64,000 nt of DNA from Aneurinibacillus sp. Ricciae_BoGa-3 (GCF_028421645.1 NZ_CP116887.1:479001-543000), one strand, 5' to 3'. Shown: positions 17,382-25,445, counted from the stretch's first letter. Numbers and translations: made by a program. The notes: generated by a model not told the origin, from the sequence alone.

Positions 17382-18701
17382 ATGTTACGAAGTGAGATTT
17401 CTAATGCGGAGGCTTCTCTGCATAACTCGATAGCTTCAACAGATAAAACAGTTGAGGCAGCGAGGGCGGCGATTGTCGGCAAGACGAAAGGACTGCGTGC
17501 GCTTCTTCCGTTCATTGGTCCTGCCTTTGTTGCTTCTATCGCTTATATTGATCCAGGAAATTTTGCTACAAATATCCAAAGCGGTTCGCAGTTTGGGTAT
17601 AAGATGCTATGGGTAGTCGTGCTGGCCAACCTGATGGCTCTGCTGCTGCAAAATATGTCCGCAAAGGTTGGGATTGCAACGGGCAAAAACCTGCCTGAAC
17701 TTTGCCGGGAGCATTTTCCCCGGTGGCTGTCTTTTGTCATGTGGATTTTCTCCGAAATTGCAGCTATGGCCACGGACCTTGCTGAATTTCTTGGGGCCAC
17801 GCTTGGGTTGAATCTGCTGTTCGGCATCCCGCTCCTCTATGCTGTAGTGCTAACAGGGATCGCCACCTATTTGATACTCATGCTTGACCGATTTGGTTTT
17901 CGCCCGCTTGAGAAGTTTATCGCAGCCTTCGCTTTGTTGATCGGCCTTTGTTATATTGTTGAAACGGTTCTTTCAAAGCCTAACTTCTCGCAAATAGCTT
18001 ATCACAGTGTTGTACCATGGTTAGGCAGCAATGCAAGCCTAATGCTTGCGGTTGGGGTAATAGGTGCCACGGTTATGCCGCATGCTATCTATCTTCATTC
18101 CAGCCTGACACAAAGCCGGGTTGTTCCGCGCAATGATGAAGAAAAGATTAAAATTCAGAAGTACAGCACGAGAGAAATCATTATCGCGATGTCTTTCGCA
18201 GGTTTTATTAATCTTTCCATGATGTATATGGCGGCTGCGGTGTTTAATACATCCGGGCACAGCCAGGTAGGGGATATTCAAACGGCTTACCAGACGTTAA
18301 CCCCGCTGCTTGGATCGGCTTCAGCCAGCGTATTCTTAATCTCGCTGCTGGCATCCGGAATCTCAAGCTCTGTTGTCGGAACGATGGCCGGGCAGGTTAT
18401 TATGCAGGGGTTTGTCGGGTTTACGATTCCTCTCTGGCTTCGACGTCTACTTACGATGTTGCCGACTGTTGTCATTGTGGCTCTAGGAATCGACCCCAAT
18501 AAGACGCTGGTTATCAGCCAGGTTGTGTTAAGCGCCGTTCTTCCTTTGCCGATTATTGCACTCATTTACTTTACGAAGCGCAAGGATATTATGGGTGTGT
18601 TGGCCAATAAGAAACAAACGACCATCCTTGCAGCGGTATCCGGAACCCTTGTATTGTTACTAAATGTATGGCTTGTTTATCAGGCTCTCACCAATGCGTA
18701 A
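17382..18701 (+). CDS. mntH: NRAMP manganese transporter MntH
   Basis: A 439-residue, 11-helix proton-coupled divalent metal importer. The metal-binding helix one signature DPGNFATN is present, as is the helix six motif MPHAIYLHSS that provides the second set of ligands, and the transport signature in the loop after helix eight (VGTMAGQVIMQGF). The start at 17382 follows AAGGAGTG; an upstream TTG at 17328 would add 18 hydrophilic residues and lacks a site. The MntR-like box supports Mn(II) as substrate. Confidence 0.95.
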   Translation: MLRSEISNAEASLHNSIASTDKTVEAARAAIVGKTKGLRALLPFIGPAFVASIAYIDPGNFATNIQSGSQFGYKMLWVVVLANLMALLLQNMSAKVGIATGKNLPELCREHFPRWLSFVMWIFSEIAAMATDLAEFLGATLGLNLLFGIPLLYAVVLTGIATYLILMLDRFGFRPLEKFIAAFALLIGLCYIVETVLSKPNFSQIAYHSVVPWLGSNASLMLAVGVIGATVMPHAIYLHSSLTQSRVVPRNDEEKIKIQKYSTREIIIAMSFAGFINLSMMYMAAAVFNTSGHSQVGDIQTAYQTLTPLLGSASASVFLISLLASGISSSVVGTMAGQVIMQGFVGFTIPLWLRRLLTMLPTVVIVALGIDPNKTLVISQVVLSAVLPLPIIALIYFTKRKDIMGVLANKKQTTILAAVSGTLVLLLNVWLVYQALTNA

Positions 18702-18775
18702 ATGGACGGAGATTGACCTTCTGTTGTATGGGGAAGATTAAAGGAAACACGACCTGTTGATGGGAGGAACTGCGA

Positions 18776-19048
18776 ATGGATGATAAAAACAAACCTGATC
18801 ACATTGAAAGTAAACTTGCTGACGATAAAAATGAGCTTGAAGATGATAAGAAAAAACTTGAAATAGAAGTAAGCCAGATGCTCACGCAAGGCGAGATGGA
18901 GACAGCAGACCCGGAAAAAGCCGCCGTCGATAATCTTCCGCACCGATACGAAGTTCGCATTCAGGCACAGCAGGACCCGATTGTGGAGGAAACAAAACAA
19001 TTTCGCAAAATCGCAGAAGAAGTCGATGATCGGTACAATAAATACTAG
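18776..19048 (+). CDS. Small highly charged protein
   Basis: A 90-residue protein, unrecognised, rich in Lys, Asp and Glu with a likely helical or coiled N-terminal half (DDKNELEDDKKKLEIEV). No membrane segment or signal peptide. The ATG has GGGAGGAACTGCGA upstream and the gene is followed by its own terminator. It lies 74 bases after mntH without an intervening terminator, so read-through and co-expression are possible. Confidence 0.7.
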   Translation: MDDKNKPDHIESKLADDKNELEDDKKKLEIEVSQMLTQGEMETADPEKAAVDNLPHRYEVRIQAQQDPIVEETKQFRKIAEEVDDRYNKY

Positions 19049-19120
19049 AAAACGTGCACCTCATCGTATTGAGCGAGCAATTTAACGTTATGATTTAACA
19101 GTTTCATACCGAAAATATTC

Positions 19121-19150
19121 ATCCCTGCCAAATAACTGGCAGGGATTTTC
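19121..19150 (+). terminator. Terminator after the charged protein
   Basis: ATCCCTGCCA 19121-19130 pairs perfectly with TGGCAGGGAT 19137-19146, then TTTT. Confidence 0.85.
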
Positions 19151-19221
19151 CTATATACCCAGTGCTTTACTAATGTTTTGTTGCTTCATTTACGTTACCC
19201 TTACATAGACACAAAAAAAGA

Positions 19222-19331
19222 AGCGCCTAATTCAAAAAAATGAACCGGGGGATCCTATATTTGGGGTGAAATCACCATTAGGTGATCGGGCGTCCTTTCG
19301 ACCGAACCCGTCAGCTAACCTCGGCGGCGTA
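19222..19331 (+). promoter_or_regulatory. c-di-AMP riboswitch (ydaO/yuaA type)
   Basis: The conserved blocks of the ydaO class occur in order: GCGCCTAATTC, GAACCGGGGGATCC, GGGGTGAAATC, and CCGAACCCGTCAGCTAACCT ending in GGCGGCG. The class binds cyclic di-AMP and typically represses cell-wall hydrolase and osmolyte genes. It lies 20 bases before an NlpC/P60 gene. No separate terminator is obvious, so control may act on the ribosome binding site. Confidence 0.93.
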
Positions 19332-19351
19332 TTGAAAGGGAGGAACATCTT

Positions 19352-19879
19352 TTGTTCAAAAGAAGTGCAAAAGCAATAGCTCTAGGTTTATTGTCCGGAG
19401 GTCTCTTATTAGGAGGATTGACAGCTCCTCAGGCAGTCCAGGCCTCAACAGTGAAAGTGCACAACGGAAGCGCTGTCAATGTTTCTAACAGCAACCAGCT
19501 TGCAGATAGAATTATCCGAACGGGCGAGAGTTTAATGGGACGCGCCCATTATAACCATCATTACAACCCGCCTTATTCCTTGGATTGCTCCCAGTTTACG
19601 TATTATATCTTTAAGCAAAATGGAATCGATTTGGGTTCCAGAGCAAACAAGGTACAAGAACACCTGGGCACCTATGTGCCAAAAAGCCAGCTGAAAAAGG
19701 GAGACCTTATTTTCTTCAGCACGAACAAGTCGTTAGGCCATTCCACCCATGTAGCGGTTTATATGGGCAACGGCAAGATTCTTCAAATGGCGAACCCATC
19801 CTCAAATGTCTGCATCAGCAACCTAAACGGAAGCTGGTATCAGAAAAACTACTGGACAGCTCGCCGCGTGATTAAATAA
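19352..19879 (+). CDS. Secreted NlpC/P60 cell-wall hydrolase
   Basis: A 175-residue exported protein: signal peptide about residues 1-31 (cleavage near VQAS), then an NlpC/P60 domain. The catalytic Cys is in SLDCSQFTYYIF, the His in GHSTHVAVYMG, and the third polar residue follows in the QMANP strand. It cleaves peptide stems in peptidoglycan outside the membrane. The start is TTG with GGGAGGAACA upstream. The c-di-AMP riboswitch links expression to cell-wall or turgor state, as known for other members of this riboswitch regulon. Confidence 0.93.
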   Translation: MFKRSAKAIALGLLSGGLLLGGLTAPQAVQASTVKVHNGSAVNVSNSNQLADRIIRTGESLMGRAHYNHHYNPPYSLDCSQFTYYIFKQNGIDLGSRANKVQEHLGTYVPKSQLKKGDLIFFSTNKSLGHSTHVAVYMGNGKILQMANPSSNVCISNLNGSWYQKNYWTARRVIK

Positions 19880-19895
19880 AGATGTTCCAAACTGT

Positions 19896-19935
19896 AGGCG
19901 GTAGGCCCTTTGCGGGTCTGCCGTCTTTTACTTTA
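19896..19935 (+). terminator. Terminator after NlpC/P60 gene
   Basis: AGGCGGTAGGCCC pairs with GGGTCTGCCGTCT, then TTTTAC; one or two wobble pairs. Confidence 0.7.
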
Positions 19936-20063
19936 GAAGATATTACATAAGCAGGATTCCAAGTAAGCGATAGAGAAGTTTTTTTAAACAAAAATAACCC
20001 CAATACTTGATTCTCGCGCCTTTTTCTGCTTTACTTTAGCTATCATTAAAGGAGGCATTTGCA

Positions 20064-20279
20064 GTGAGTAACCAGTCTAAAAGCAGTGAAATGGCTTCAA
20101 AAGCAGAAGTGAAAATTTTTAATGAAGTCATCTTAAAAGATCCGCGTAGTTTTTACTATGTCACTTATCTTGATCTGGTAAATAACGCAATTAAAGAAGA
20201 CCCGTCACTTAAAGAAGCAAGTGACATCACCAAAGAGCAATTACAGAAAAAATTAAACCACCATATCGCATTCCGTTAA
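20064..20279 (+). CDS. Small conserved-looking protein, unknown
   Basis: A 71-residue soluble protein, not recognised. It starts with GTG preceded by AAAGGAGG at 12 bases and ends in a strong terminator, so it is a real transcription unit. The sequence is helical and charged with an aromatic centre (RSFYYVTYLDLVNNAI). No signal peptide. Confidence 0.65.
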   Translation: MSNQSKSSEMASKAEVKIFNEVILKDPRSFYYVTYLDLVNNAIKEDPSLKEASDITKEQLQKKLNHHIAFR

Positions 20280-20286
20280 CAACATT

Positions 20287-20328
20287 AAAAAAGGCAGAAC
20301 GCATACTCTCTATGCTTCTGCCTTTTTT
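20287..20328 (+). terminator. Strong terminator
   Basis: AAAAAAGGCAGAA 20287-20299 with TTCTGCCTTTTTT 20316-20328 plus an inner GCAT pair; T-rich on both strands. Confidence 0.9.
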
Positions 20329-20395
20329 AATGTTCATTTCTCTATAAAAGGGGAATATATAGAAGACGGACAAAATGCAAAAGGAGGGATATGCG

Positions 20396-20545
20396 ATGGA
20401 AAAAGGCAAGGACAACAGCAGGCATCTCATGCAGGATGATGAGTTTGAAGAAATAAATCCAGATGATCTGGAGCCCGGCGTAGAGAATCGAGGCGTGGCA
20501 AACAAGAAGGAACCGGAAGAAAAGAACCCGGATGATTTTGAATAA
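20396..20545 (+). CDS. 49-residue acidic small protein
   Basis: A short frame between two terminators with AAGGAGGG 8 bases before the ATG. The protein is strongly acidic and contains a repeated motif, INPDDLE in the middle and KNPDDFE at the C terminus. It has no hydrophobic segment and is probably disordered. I do not recognise it. The position between its own ribosome site and its own terminator argues that it is expressed. An ATG at 20391 is in another frame and gives nothing sensible. Confidence 0.6.
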   Translation: MEKGKDNSRHLMQDDEFEEINPDDLEPGVENRGVANKKEPEEKNPDDFE

Positions 20546-20552
20546 ATAGGCG

Positions 20553-20600
20553 CAAGCCCGGCACCTGCTTCTTGTGAAGCGGTTGCCGGGCTTGTTGTTT
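20553..20600. terminator. Terminator between small gene and DUF952 gene
   Basis: CAAGCCCGGCA pairs with TGCCGGGCTTG, with a second pairing AGGCGG-type loop inside and TTGTTT at the end. It separates convergent genes. Confidence 0.8.
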
Positions 20601-20608
20601 CAAGTGGC

Positions 20609-20947
20609 TTAAAACGCAGGCAGATCCCACACACCGTTTCTTTTGACCATGTGTTTGACTTGAATAATGGCGTCCATGTTAAGCGGACCATAGATATGAG
20701 GGTACAGGTTCCCGTCCTTGGCCTGTTCATATTTAACCTCGGACCCAATGCGGTTCTCATCAATTACAAGCAAAACTAAGTTTCCATCATAAGACGGATA
20801 GACACGATTCGCTACTTTGACGAGTAAATCGTCGCCCTTTGTGGCATGAATAAATCCTTCCTGTTCGTAATCACGGGGCAGGTACTGGGCTTCTTCTTTA
20901 TAGTTTTGCCAGTATTCTTCGGGAGCAAGGCAATAAATAATCGACAC
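20609..20947 (-). CDS. DUF952 family protein
   Basis: A 112-residue protein of the DUF952 family, recognised by the order Y-x-x-x-S/P-x-D-x-x-x-x-G-F-I-H-A-T at LPRDYEQEGFIHATKGDD, then LLVIDENRIGSEVKYE and FPHIYGPL-like NLYPHIYGPLNMDAII. The fold is related to ADP-ribosyltransferase-like proteins but no function is established. The start is GTG 20947, preceded by AAAGGAAG on the minus strand; a longer version starting at 21034 lacks a site and overlaps the divergent gene region. Confidence 0.8.
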   Translation of the reverse strand: MSIIYCLAPEEYWQNYKEEAQYLPRDYEQEGFIHATKGDDLLVKVANRVYPSYDGNLVLLVIDENRIGSEVKYEQAKDGNLYPHIYGPLNMDAIIQVKHMVKRNGVWDLPAF

Positions 20948-21069
20948 GAAAAATGCTTCCTTTCTGTTTATACTTTCAACTCGAATAAACCGGGCACAAC
21001 ATGCTTGTCCTGTCCTGATTGGGGGTAATGACAAATGCTAACATTTTAAGCATCATGGAGGTGGTTGGC

Positions 21070-22035
21070 TTGAAAAAGATAAAAGTTGGCATCATAAGTT
21101 TACTTCTCACAGCAACCAGCCTAATCCCCACAGCAGCTGCTGCGAACGACCCAGGAATTCGCTTTTCCGTTATCAGTGATATACATATCCAGACTCATGA
21201 TACAACTTCGCAACAAAAATTAAAAGGCGCTCTGCAGGATATAAAACGGCTCGACCCGAAGCAGGACGCACTCATCGTCAATGGTGATCTCACAGAAGGA
21301 ATGCCTGCTGATTATGCGCTACTCGCAAACATAATGAGCAAAAATCCACGCCCTGCTCATGTTTTTTATACCATCGGCAATCATGAATTCCACAAAGCCT
21401 GGTTCGATAAAGCCGGGCAGAGAAAGGATGCCACTTTTCCGAATGGGGAAACGGAAAAAGCTTCTATTCAGCAATTTCTGGCATTCGCCCACCAAAAAAA
21501 GGTTTACTACGATGAATGGATCCGAGGCTATCATTTTATCTTTCTGGGTTCCGAGAAGTACCGGCAGTCCGATCCGAAATACGGGGAAGATGCTTATTTA
21601 TCTAATGCACAGCTCGACTGGCTGCGCGCTCGGTTCAATGAAGGAACTGGCGACAAACCTGTCTTTGTTTTTCTCCACCAGCCACTCTCCAATACGGTGT
21701 CCGGCACAAATGGGTATGGCAACGATCGCGCGATCATCCAGCACCAGGAGTTAAAAAGTATTCTTGAAAAACACCCGGAGGTCGTTTTCTTCACCGGGCA
21801 TACGCACTGGGAACTGGGTTTGCCAAAAACACTTGTTCAGGATTCGTTCACAATGGTGAACGAATCTTCCGTATGGGAACCATGGACTGCGAATAATAAG
21901 CCGGCACCCGGCAAAAGAAGTGAGGGTCTTTATATTGAAGTTTTTGGCGATCGGATTTTAATTAACGGACGGGATTATATAAACCATAAATGGATTCAAG
22001 ACGCAGCGTATACCATTCCTGTGTACCATGGATAA
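21070..22035 (+). CDS. Exported calcineurin-like metallophosphoesterase
   Basis: A 321-residue protein with a signal peptide (about residues 1-26, ending TAAAA) and a metallophosphoesterase domain. Metal-binding motifs are visible in order: SDIHI, GDLTEG, GNHEF, and FTGHTH. The HQPLS segment is a further family marker. It hydrolyses phosphomonoesters or diesters outside the membrane; the substrate is unknown. The start TTG at 21070 has GGAGGT 7 bases ahead; an upstream ATG at 21019 is less likely as it would bury the signal peptide. Confidence 0.88.
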   Translation: MKKIKVGIISLLLTATSLIPTAAAANDPGIRFSVISDIHIQTHDTTSQQKLKGALQDIKRLDPKQDALIVNGDLTEGMPADYALLANIMSKNPRPAHVFYTIGNHEFHKAWFDKAGQRKDATFPNGETEKASIQQFLAFAHQKKVYYDEWIRGYHFIFLGSEKYRQSDPKYGEDAYLSNAQLDWLRARFNEGTGDKPVFVFLHQPLSNTVSGTNGYGNDRAIIQHQELKSILEKHPEVVFFTGHTHWELGLPKTLVQDSFTMVNESSVWEPWTANNKPAPGKRSEGLYIEVFGDRILINGRDYINHKWIQDAAYTIPVYHG

Positions 22036-22144
22036 CCGCGCGCTAGTGATAAATGTTGAAAATCACGTTAAAAAGAGGATACTATATTCTTGAAGACGCT
22101 TTTAGCACTTTTTGGATAGAAAACAGGGTACAGGAGGAATTCAG

Positions 22145-22480
22145 ATGAACGGGGATTTCCCGCCGAAAGAAAAATCGATTGATCAGCTGGTGACCAACAA
22201 ACAGGATGTAACCCTGGTGCTGGCGGGCAGTAAAACAGCGAACCGCAGAAACGGCCGATATGCCGACCCTGGAGAGATTATGGAACTTGGCGGACGTAAA
22301 TTTAAGGTGACGAACGTGTACCGCCAAAACATTGGCGATTTAACCGATGCCGATGCGCAAAAAGAGGGATATAAAGACGTTGAAACGTACAAAAATTACA
22401 TCCTTTCCATGCATCCTGGCATGCCATGGTTGCCGCAAATGCCCATGTGGGTCCATGAGTTTGAGGAAATAAAAGAGTAA
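22145..22480 (+). CDS. ASCH-like domain protein
   Basis: A 111-residue protein. The block LAGSKTANRRNGRYADPGE with GGRKFKVTNVYRQNIGDLTDADA resembles ASCH/PUA-type domains (K-T-x-x-x-R then G-x-x-x-x-I/V-x-x-V), which bind RNA or modified nucleosides. No function is assigned. The start at 22145 is set by AGGAGGAATTCAG; an ATG at 22112 lacks a site. It ends 19 bases before the universal stress gene, so the two probably form an operon with the enoyl-CoA hydratase that follows. Confidence 0.7.
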   Translation: MNGDFPPKEKSIDQLVTNKQDVTLVLAGSKTANRRNGRYADPGEIMELGGRKFKVTNVYRQNIGDLTDADAQKEGYKDVETYKNYILSMHPGMPWLPQMPMWVHEFEEIKE

Positions 22481-22499
22481 AAGATTGGAGTGCAGGCAG

Positions 22500-22931
22500 A
22501 TGGCAAGAGATATATTAGTACCTACAGACGGCTCGGCGCATGCCGATCATGCGTTGATAACAGCAATTGGAATGGCACAGGCCTTCAAAGAAAAAATTAT
22601 CCTACTAAATGTTCAACCTGATTTTACCGCGATTCATACAGAGCGGTTTGTTTCCGACGATGAGATTAAAGAATACGAAGCGGACAAGAGCCAGGAAGAG
22701 ATTGGGCAGGCGGATAAGATTCTCAAGCAGTCAGGCGTGAATTACACGGTTAAAACAAGGTTCGGCGGTCCGAAGGAAGAAATAATTGAAGAAGCCCGTG
22801 ATTCCGCTGTCCGCTGTATCGTAATGGGTTCACGCGGGTTGGGCGGGGTGTTAGGCTCCGTTCTGGGAAGCGTAAGCAATGGAGTCGTCCGTGAAGCCCC
22901 TTGCCCGGTCATGATTGTGCCAAAGGATTAA
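22500..22931 (+). CDS. Universal stress protein, UspA family
   Basis: A 143-residue single-domain UspA protein. It begins DILVPTDGSAHADHAL and carries the ATP-binding signature G-2x-G-9x-G-S in GSRGLGGVLGSVLGSVS, so it should bind ATP like MJ0577. Such proteins accumulate under starvation and stress; the exact role is unknown. The ATG at 22500 has TTGGAG at 9 bases. It lies in an operon-like run with the ASCH gene and enoyl-CoA hydratase (18-20 base gaps). Confidence 0.9.
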   Translation: MARDILVPTDGSAHADHALITAIGMAQAFKEKIILLNVQPDFTAIHTERFVSDDEIKEYEADKSQEEIGQADKILKQSGVNYTVKTRFGGPKEEIIEEARDSAVRCIVMGSRGLGGVLGSVLGSVSNGVVREAPCPVMIVPKD

Positions 22932-22950
22932 GGCAGAAACAGGTGATATT

Positions 22951-23745
22951 TTGAAAGTAGAGAGCGTAGGATTTGGTGATGGAGCCCGTATTGTATGGCA
23001 GGAAACAGCGGGCCTTTCCATTGTCACCATCAAGAGGGAGAGAGTAAAGAATGCGATGACGCCGGAGATGTGGCGTGCGCTTGCTGATATCGGACGCAAG
23101 ATTGAAGATAACAAAAAAATTAAAGTCGTTATCCTGCGCGGGGAAGGCGGACAGTTCACAGTGGGTTCCGATATTAAGGCCTTCCATCAGATGTCCATCC
23201 AGGATGCGGATGCAGCTTTCGGTTACATGGAGGAGGCCATCACAACGTTTGAGTATCTCCGTATTCCTACGATTGCGGTGATTACAGGCCCTGCCCTTGG
23301 AGCGGGACTGGAGCTTGCCCTGTCCTGTGATTTGCGGGTAGGCACCCCACAGGCGGCGCTAGGTATTCCGATTGCCCGTCTTGGCATCACGATCAGTCAG
23401 CGTTTTGCCCAGCGTCTTGTCAATTTAATCGGGCCCAGCCGGACTAAGGATCTTCTCTTTACGGGTCGATTTTTTAAAGGCCGGGAAGCTTATGAATTAG
23501 GTCTGCTTAATTATGTAGCAGAGGATGAAGAAATAAATGATTTTGTTTTACAGCTTTCTGAATCCATTCAGAAAGGCTCCCCGAATTCCTTGCAAGCTGC
23601 CAAAGAATCCGTAGCGAGGTGTGTACCCTTTACTGAAGTGGCGTTTGGACATCGGGGTTTTCCGCAGTATGTGGATCCCATGGATTTTCCTGAGGGCGTT
23701 GCAGCCTTTGTGGAAAAGCGGCCCCCCAATTTCCACAAAAAGTAG
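22951..23745 (+). CDS. Enoyl-CoA hydratase/isomerase family protein
   Basis: A 264-residue crotonase-superfamily protein. The CoA-binding and oxyanion-hole segments are seen in LRGEGGQFTVGSDIKAFHQM and ITGPALGAGLELALSCDLRV. The usual catalytic Glu positions are partly replaced: after the second oxyanion hole the sequence reads GTPQAALGIPIARLGI, so hydratase activity is not certain and an isomerase, hydrolase or dehalogenase-type reaction is possible. The start is TTG 22951, after AGGTGA. It ends in a strong terminator. Confidence 0.82.
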   Translation: MKVESVGFGDGARIVWQETAGLSIVTIKRERVKNAMTPEMWRALADIGRKIEDNKKIKVVILRGEGGQFTVGSDIKAFHQMSIQDADAAFGYMEEAITTFEYLRIPTIAVITGPALGAGLELALSCDLRVGTPQAALGIPIARLGITISQRFAQRLVNLIGPSRTKDLLFTGRFFKGREAYELGLLNYVAEDEEINDFVLQLSESIQKGSPNSLQAAKESVARCVPFTEVAFGHRGFPQYVDPMDFPEGVAAFVEKRPPNFHKK

Positions 23746-23749
23746 AAGA

Positions 23750-23783
23750 AGCTGTCCAGGCTTTAGCCTGGGCAGTTTTTTTT
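23750..23783 (+). terminator. Terminator after enoyl-CoA hydratase
   Basis: CTGTCCAGGCT pairs with AGCCTGGGCAG across a TT loop, followed by eight T. Confidence 0.9.
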
Positions 23784-23831
23784 ATCGTAGAAAGTATATC
23801 TCGCTTTACAGTATTAAAGTTATTTTCTTCT

Positions 23832-23847
23832 GGGACCGATAGGTCCC
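23832..23847 (+). other. Extra GGGACC/GGTCCC hairpin upstream of element copy B
   Basis: GGGACC 23832-23837 and GGTCCC 23842-23847 around GATA repeat the stem found 83 bases further on inside copy B. Copies A and C do not have this additional hairpin. Confidence 0.6.
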
Positions 23848-23857
23848 TTTCTCTATC

Positions 23858-24137
23858 TTGATATGGACTTTATGTGGCTTCACAGTTTGAACTGCCTTGA
23901 GCGATTTTTTAAATGGGACCTCCGGTCCCAAAATACCTAGAAAAACATCGTGGGGCGCATGTCCGCACCTTTCTTTCCCCTTGTGGAGCGTGTGGAACAG
24001 AGGGCGAAAAAGACCGGCAACTGTCTCCATCATTGAGATGCCCAGATGTTTTGCCGGTCCGTCCGTCGTTCCACAAAGCGGCCGTAAAAACTTCTATGAG
24101 GGGAAAGGAGAGAGCGGCATGGCCCGCGATGGTTTTC
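23858..24137 (+). repeat. Dispersed structured element, copy B
   Basis: Same order of stems as copy A: GGGACC 23915-23920 / GGTCCC 23924-23929; AAAACATCG 23942-23950 with CGATG 24127-24131 (one base differs in the T side); the long arms 23952-23980 with 24100-24126; GTGGAAC with GTTCCAC; GACCGGCAA with TTGCCGGTC. One stem reads GGGCG with CGTCC, which keeps pairing through a G-U pair. The upstream 50 bases match copy C closely (TTGATATGGA and TTTATGTG are shared) and contain a TTCA/TGAA hairpin. It lies between the enoyl-CoA hydratase terminator and the ykuK-like gene. Confidence 0.85.
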
Positions 24138-24240
24138 TCAGTGGTAAATGCTTTACAAAGTATTAATATTTGGTTAGCTTTTTCTGCCGCAAAAAGACAT
24201 ACAATAATAGTAACAAGCTGAATCAGGAGGTTGTCTATCG

Positions 24241-24807
24241 ATGAGAAGCGCACTATCCTGTCCTGAGCAGAGTTTCTTTTATAATACCAGTGAGCAGTTA
24301 AACAATTTTGCACAAGTGGTTCAGCGTATTCAACAATTCATGGAGACGGAGCCGCTTGCCCATTACGCTATGGCGATTGGCACGGACTCCCAAGTATATA
24401 GCGGCTTTACTAAATTTACTTCCGCGATTTTCGTTCACAGGCTGGGCAAAGGGGCTTGGGGATGTCTCCGGGATTTTATTGTACCGCGGCCGATTAAAAG
24501 CCTGCGTGAAAAGATATCGCTGGAAACCTCATTGAGTGAAGAGATTGCATTTCAGTTTACTCCAGAAATCATCAATGCATGCACCGATATTGTACTGCCT
24601 TATCTGGATAAGGGTGCTGACTTTACTATGGCTGTCCATTTGGATATTGGCACACGCGGGGCAACAAAAGATTTGATTAAAGAAATGGTGGGAAGAATTC
24701 AGGCTATTGGTTTTGAAGCGAAGATTAAGCCCGACTCATACGTTGCATCTACGTACGCAAATCGTTTTACCAAAATAAGATCAGCGAAAATAAAGGCCAG
24801 CATGTAA
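24241..24807 (+). CDS. ykuK: RNase H-like YkuK family protein (DUF458)
   Basis: A 188-residue protein of the YkuK/DUF458 family, an RNase H-like fold. The segment AIGTDSQVYSGFTKFTSAI carries the first strand Asp typical of the fold and VHLDIGTRGATKDLIKEMVG the later acidic strand. No activity has been shown for the family to my knowledge. The ATG follows CAGGAGGTTGTCTATCG. It is a single gene with its own terminator, downstream of element copy B, which could act as its leader since both point the same way. Confidence 0.85.
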   Translation: MRSALSCPEQSFFYNTSEQLNNFAQVVQRIQQFMETEPLAHYAMAIGTDSQVYSGFTKFTSAIFVHRLGKGAWGCLRDFIVPRPIKSLREKISLETSLSEEIAFQFTPEIINACTDIVLPYLDKGADFTMAVHLDIGTRGATKDLIKEMVGRIQAIGFEAKIKPDSYVASTYANRFTKIRSAKIKASM

Positions 24808-24830
24808 AATGAAAATAAAAATGACGAACC

Positions 24831-24874
24831 AATGAGCAATCAGGGTATCGCTTACCTTGTCGCTCATTTTTTTG
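24831..24874 (+). terminator. Terminator after ykuK-like gene
   Basis: AATGAGC 24831-24837 pairs with GCTCATT 24862-24868, with an inner CAGGGTA/TACCTTG pairing and a T run. Confidence 0.75.
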
Positions 24875-24988
24875 TTTAGCAAAGGATTACGGGTTACTTA
24901 ATAACTGACAGATGTGTGAAGGCCTAAAAAAGGAGGTATATATATAACATAACAACCCACAATTTATAAATGAAGGAGGATGAAACAG

Positions 24989-25246
24989 ATGGGTTTTCTT
25001 TGGTCCTTAATCGTAGGAGGTATTATTGGATGGTTAGCTGGGGCAGTTATGGGAAAAGATGTTCCAGGTGGTATAATTGGTAATATTATTGCAGGTTTTA
25101 TCGGAGCATGGATTGGTTCCGCGCTCCTAGGCAACTGGGGTCCCGTTGTTGGCGGTTTTGCCGTCGTTCCGGCCATCATAGGTGCGGTGGTTCTGGTAGC
25201 CATTGTGAGTCTGCTTATGCGTGGCATGACCCGCCGAACGTATTAG
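24989..25246 (+). CDS. GlsB/YeaQ/YmgE family membrane protein
   Basis: An 85-residue, Gly-rich protein with three transmembrane segments and the family pattern GGIIGWLAG...GGIIGNIIAGFIGAWIG. These 'transglycosylase-associated' stress proteins are small inner-membrane proteins of unknown action. The ATG at 24989 has GAAGGAGGATGAAAC ahead; the ATG at 24980 overlaps that site and is less likely. A strong terminator follows. Confidence 0.88.
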   Translation: MGFLWSLIVGGIIGWLAGAVMGKDVPGGIIGNIIAGFIGAWIGSALLGNWGPVVGGFAVVPAIIGAVVLVAIVSLLMRGMTRRTY

Positions 25247-25287
25247 GCATCCGCAGGTTTTACAACCCATGCATACCTAACACCCTG

Positions 25288-25328
25288 AAAAGCTGCTGAC
25301 ATTCCATTTGTCAGCAGCTTTTATTTTA
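25288..25328 (+). terminator. Terminator after GlsB-type gene
   Basis: AAAAGCTGCTGAC 25288-25300 pairs with GTCAGCAGCTTTT 25310-25322, then ATTTT. Confidence 0.9.
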
Positions 25329-25330
25329 CA

Positions 25331-25348
25331 TTATCGTTTTCGATAATT
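25331..25348. other. Short perfect inverted repeat before multidrug MFS gene
   Basis: ATTATCG-TTTT-CGATAAT. It lies 98 bases before the DHA2 transporter and could be an operator, but no regulator gene is adjacent. Confidence 0.3.
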
Positions 25349-25445
25349 GTTTAGTAATGGCTGCCGGATCTGTTTAGAAGTATAACACAATGGGTCAGAC
25401 TAAAACTAAACCGCAGCAGAAGCAGCAGGAGAAGGAGGGAAAGCG

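Noticed and set aside
22915-22950. Start of the enoyl-CoA hydratase inside the uspA gene
   Set aside because: It lacks a ribosome site; TTG 22951 with AGGTGA fits better and gives a normal N terminus.
23600-24000. T-box leader upstream of the ykuK-like gene, suggested by the GGGACC/GGTCCC hairpins
   Set aside because: No T-box sequence (TGGNACCGCG) or specifier loop is present and the downstream gene is not a tRNA synthetase or amino acid gene.
24874-24896. Sigma-B promoter (GTTTAG ... GGGTTA) before the GlsB-type stress gene
   Set aside because: The spacer is 11 bases, shorter than the 12-15 expected, and the distance to the gene is about 90 bases. The match is too poor to list.
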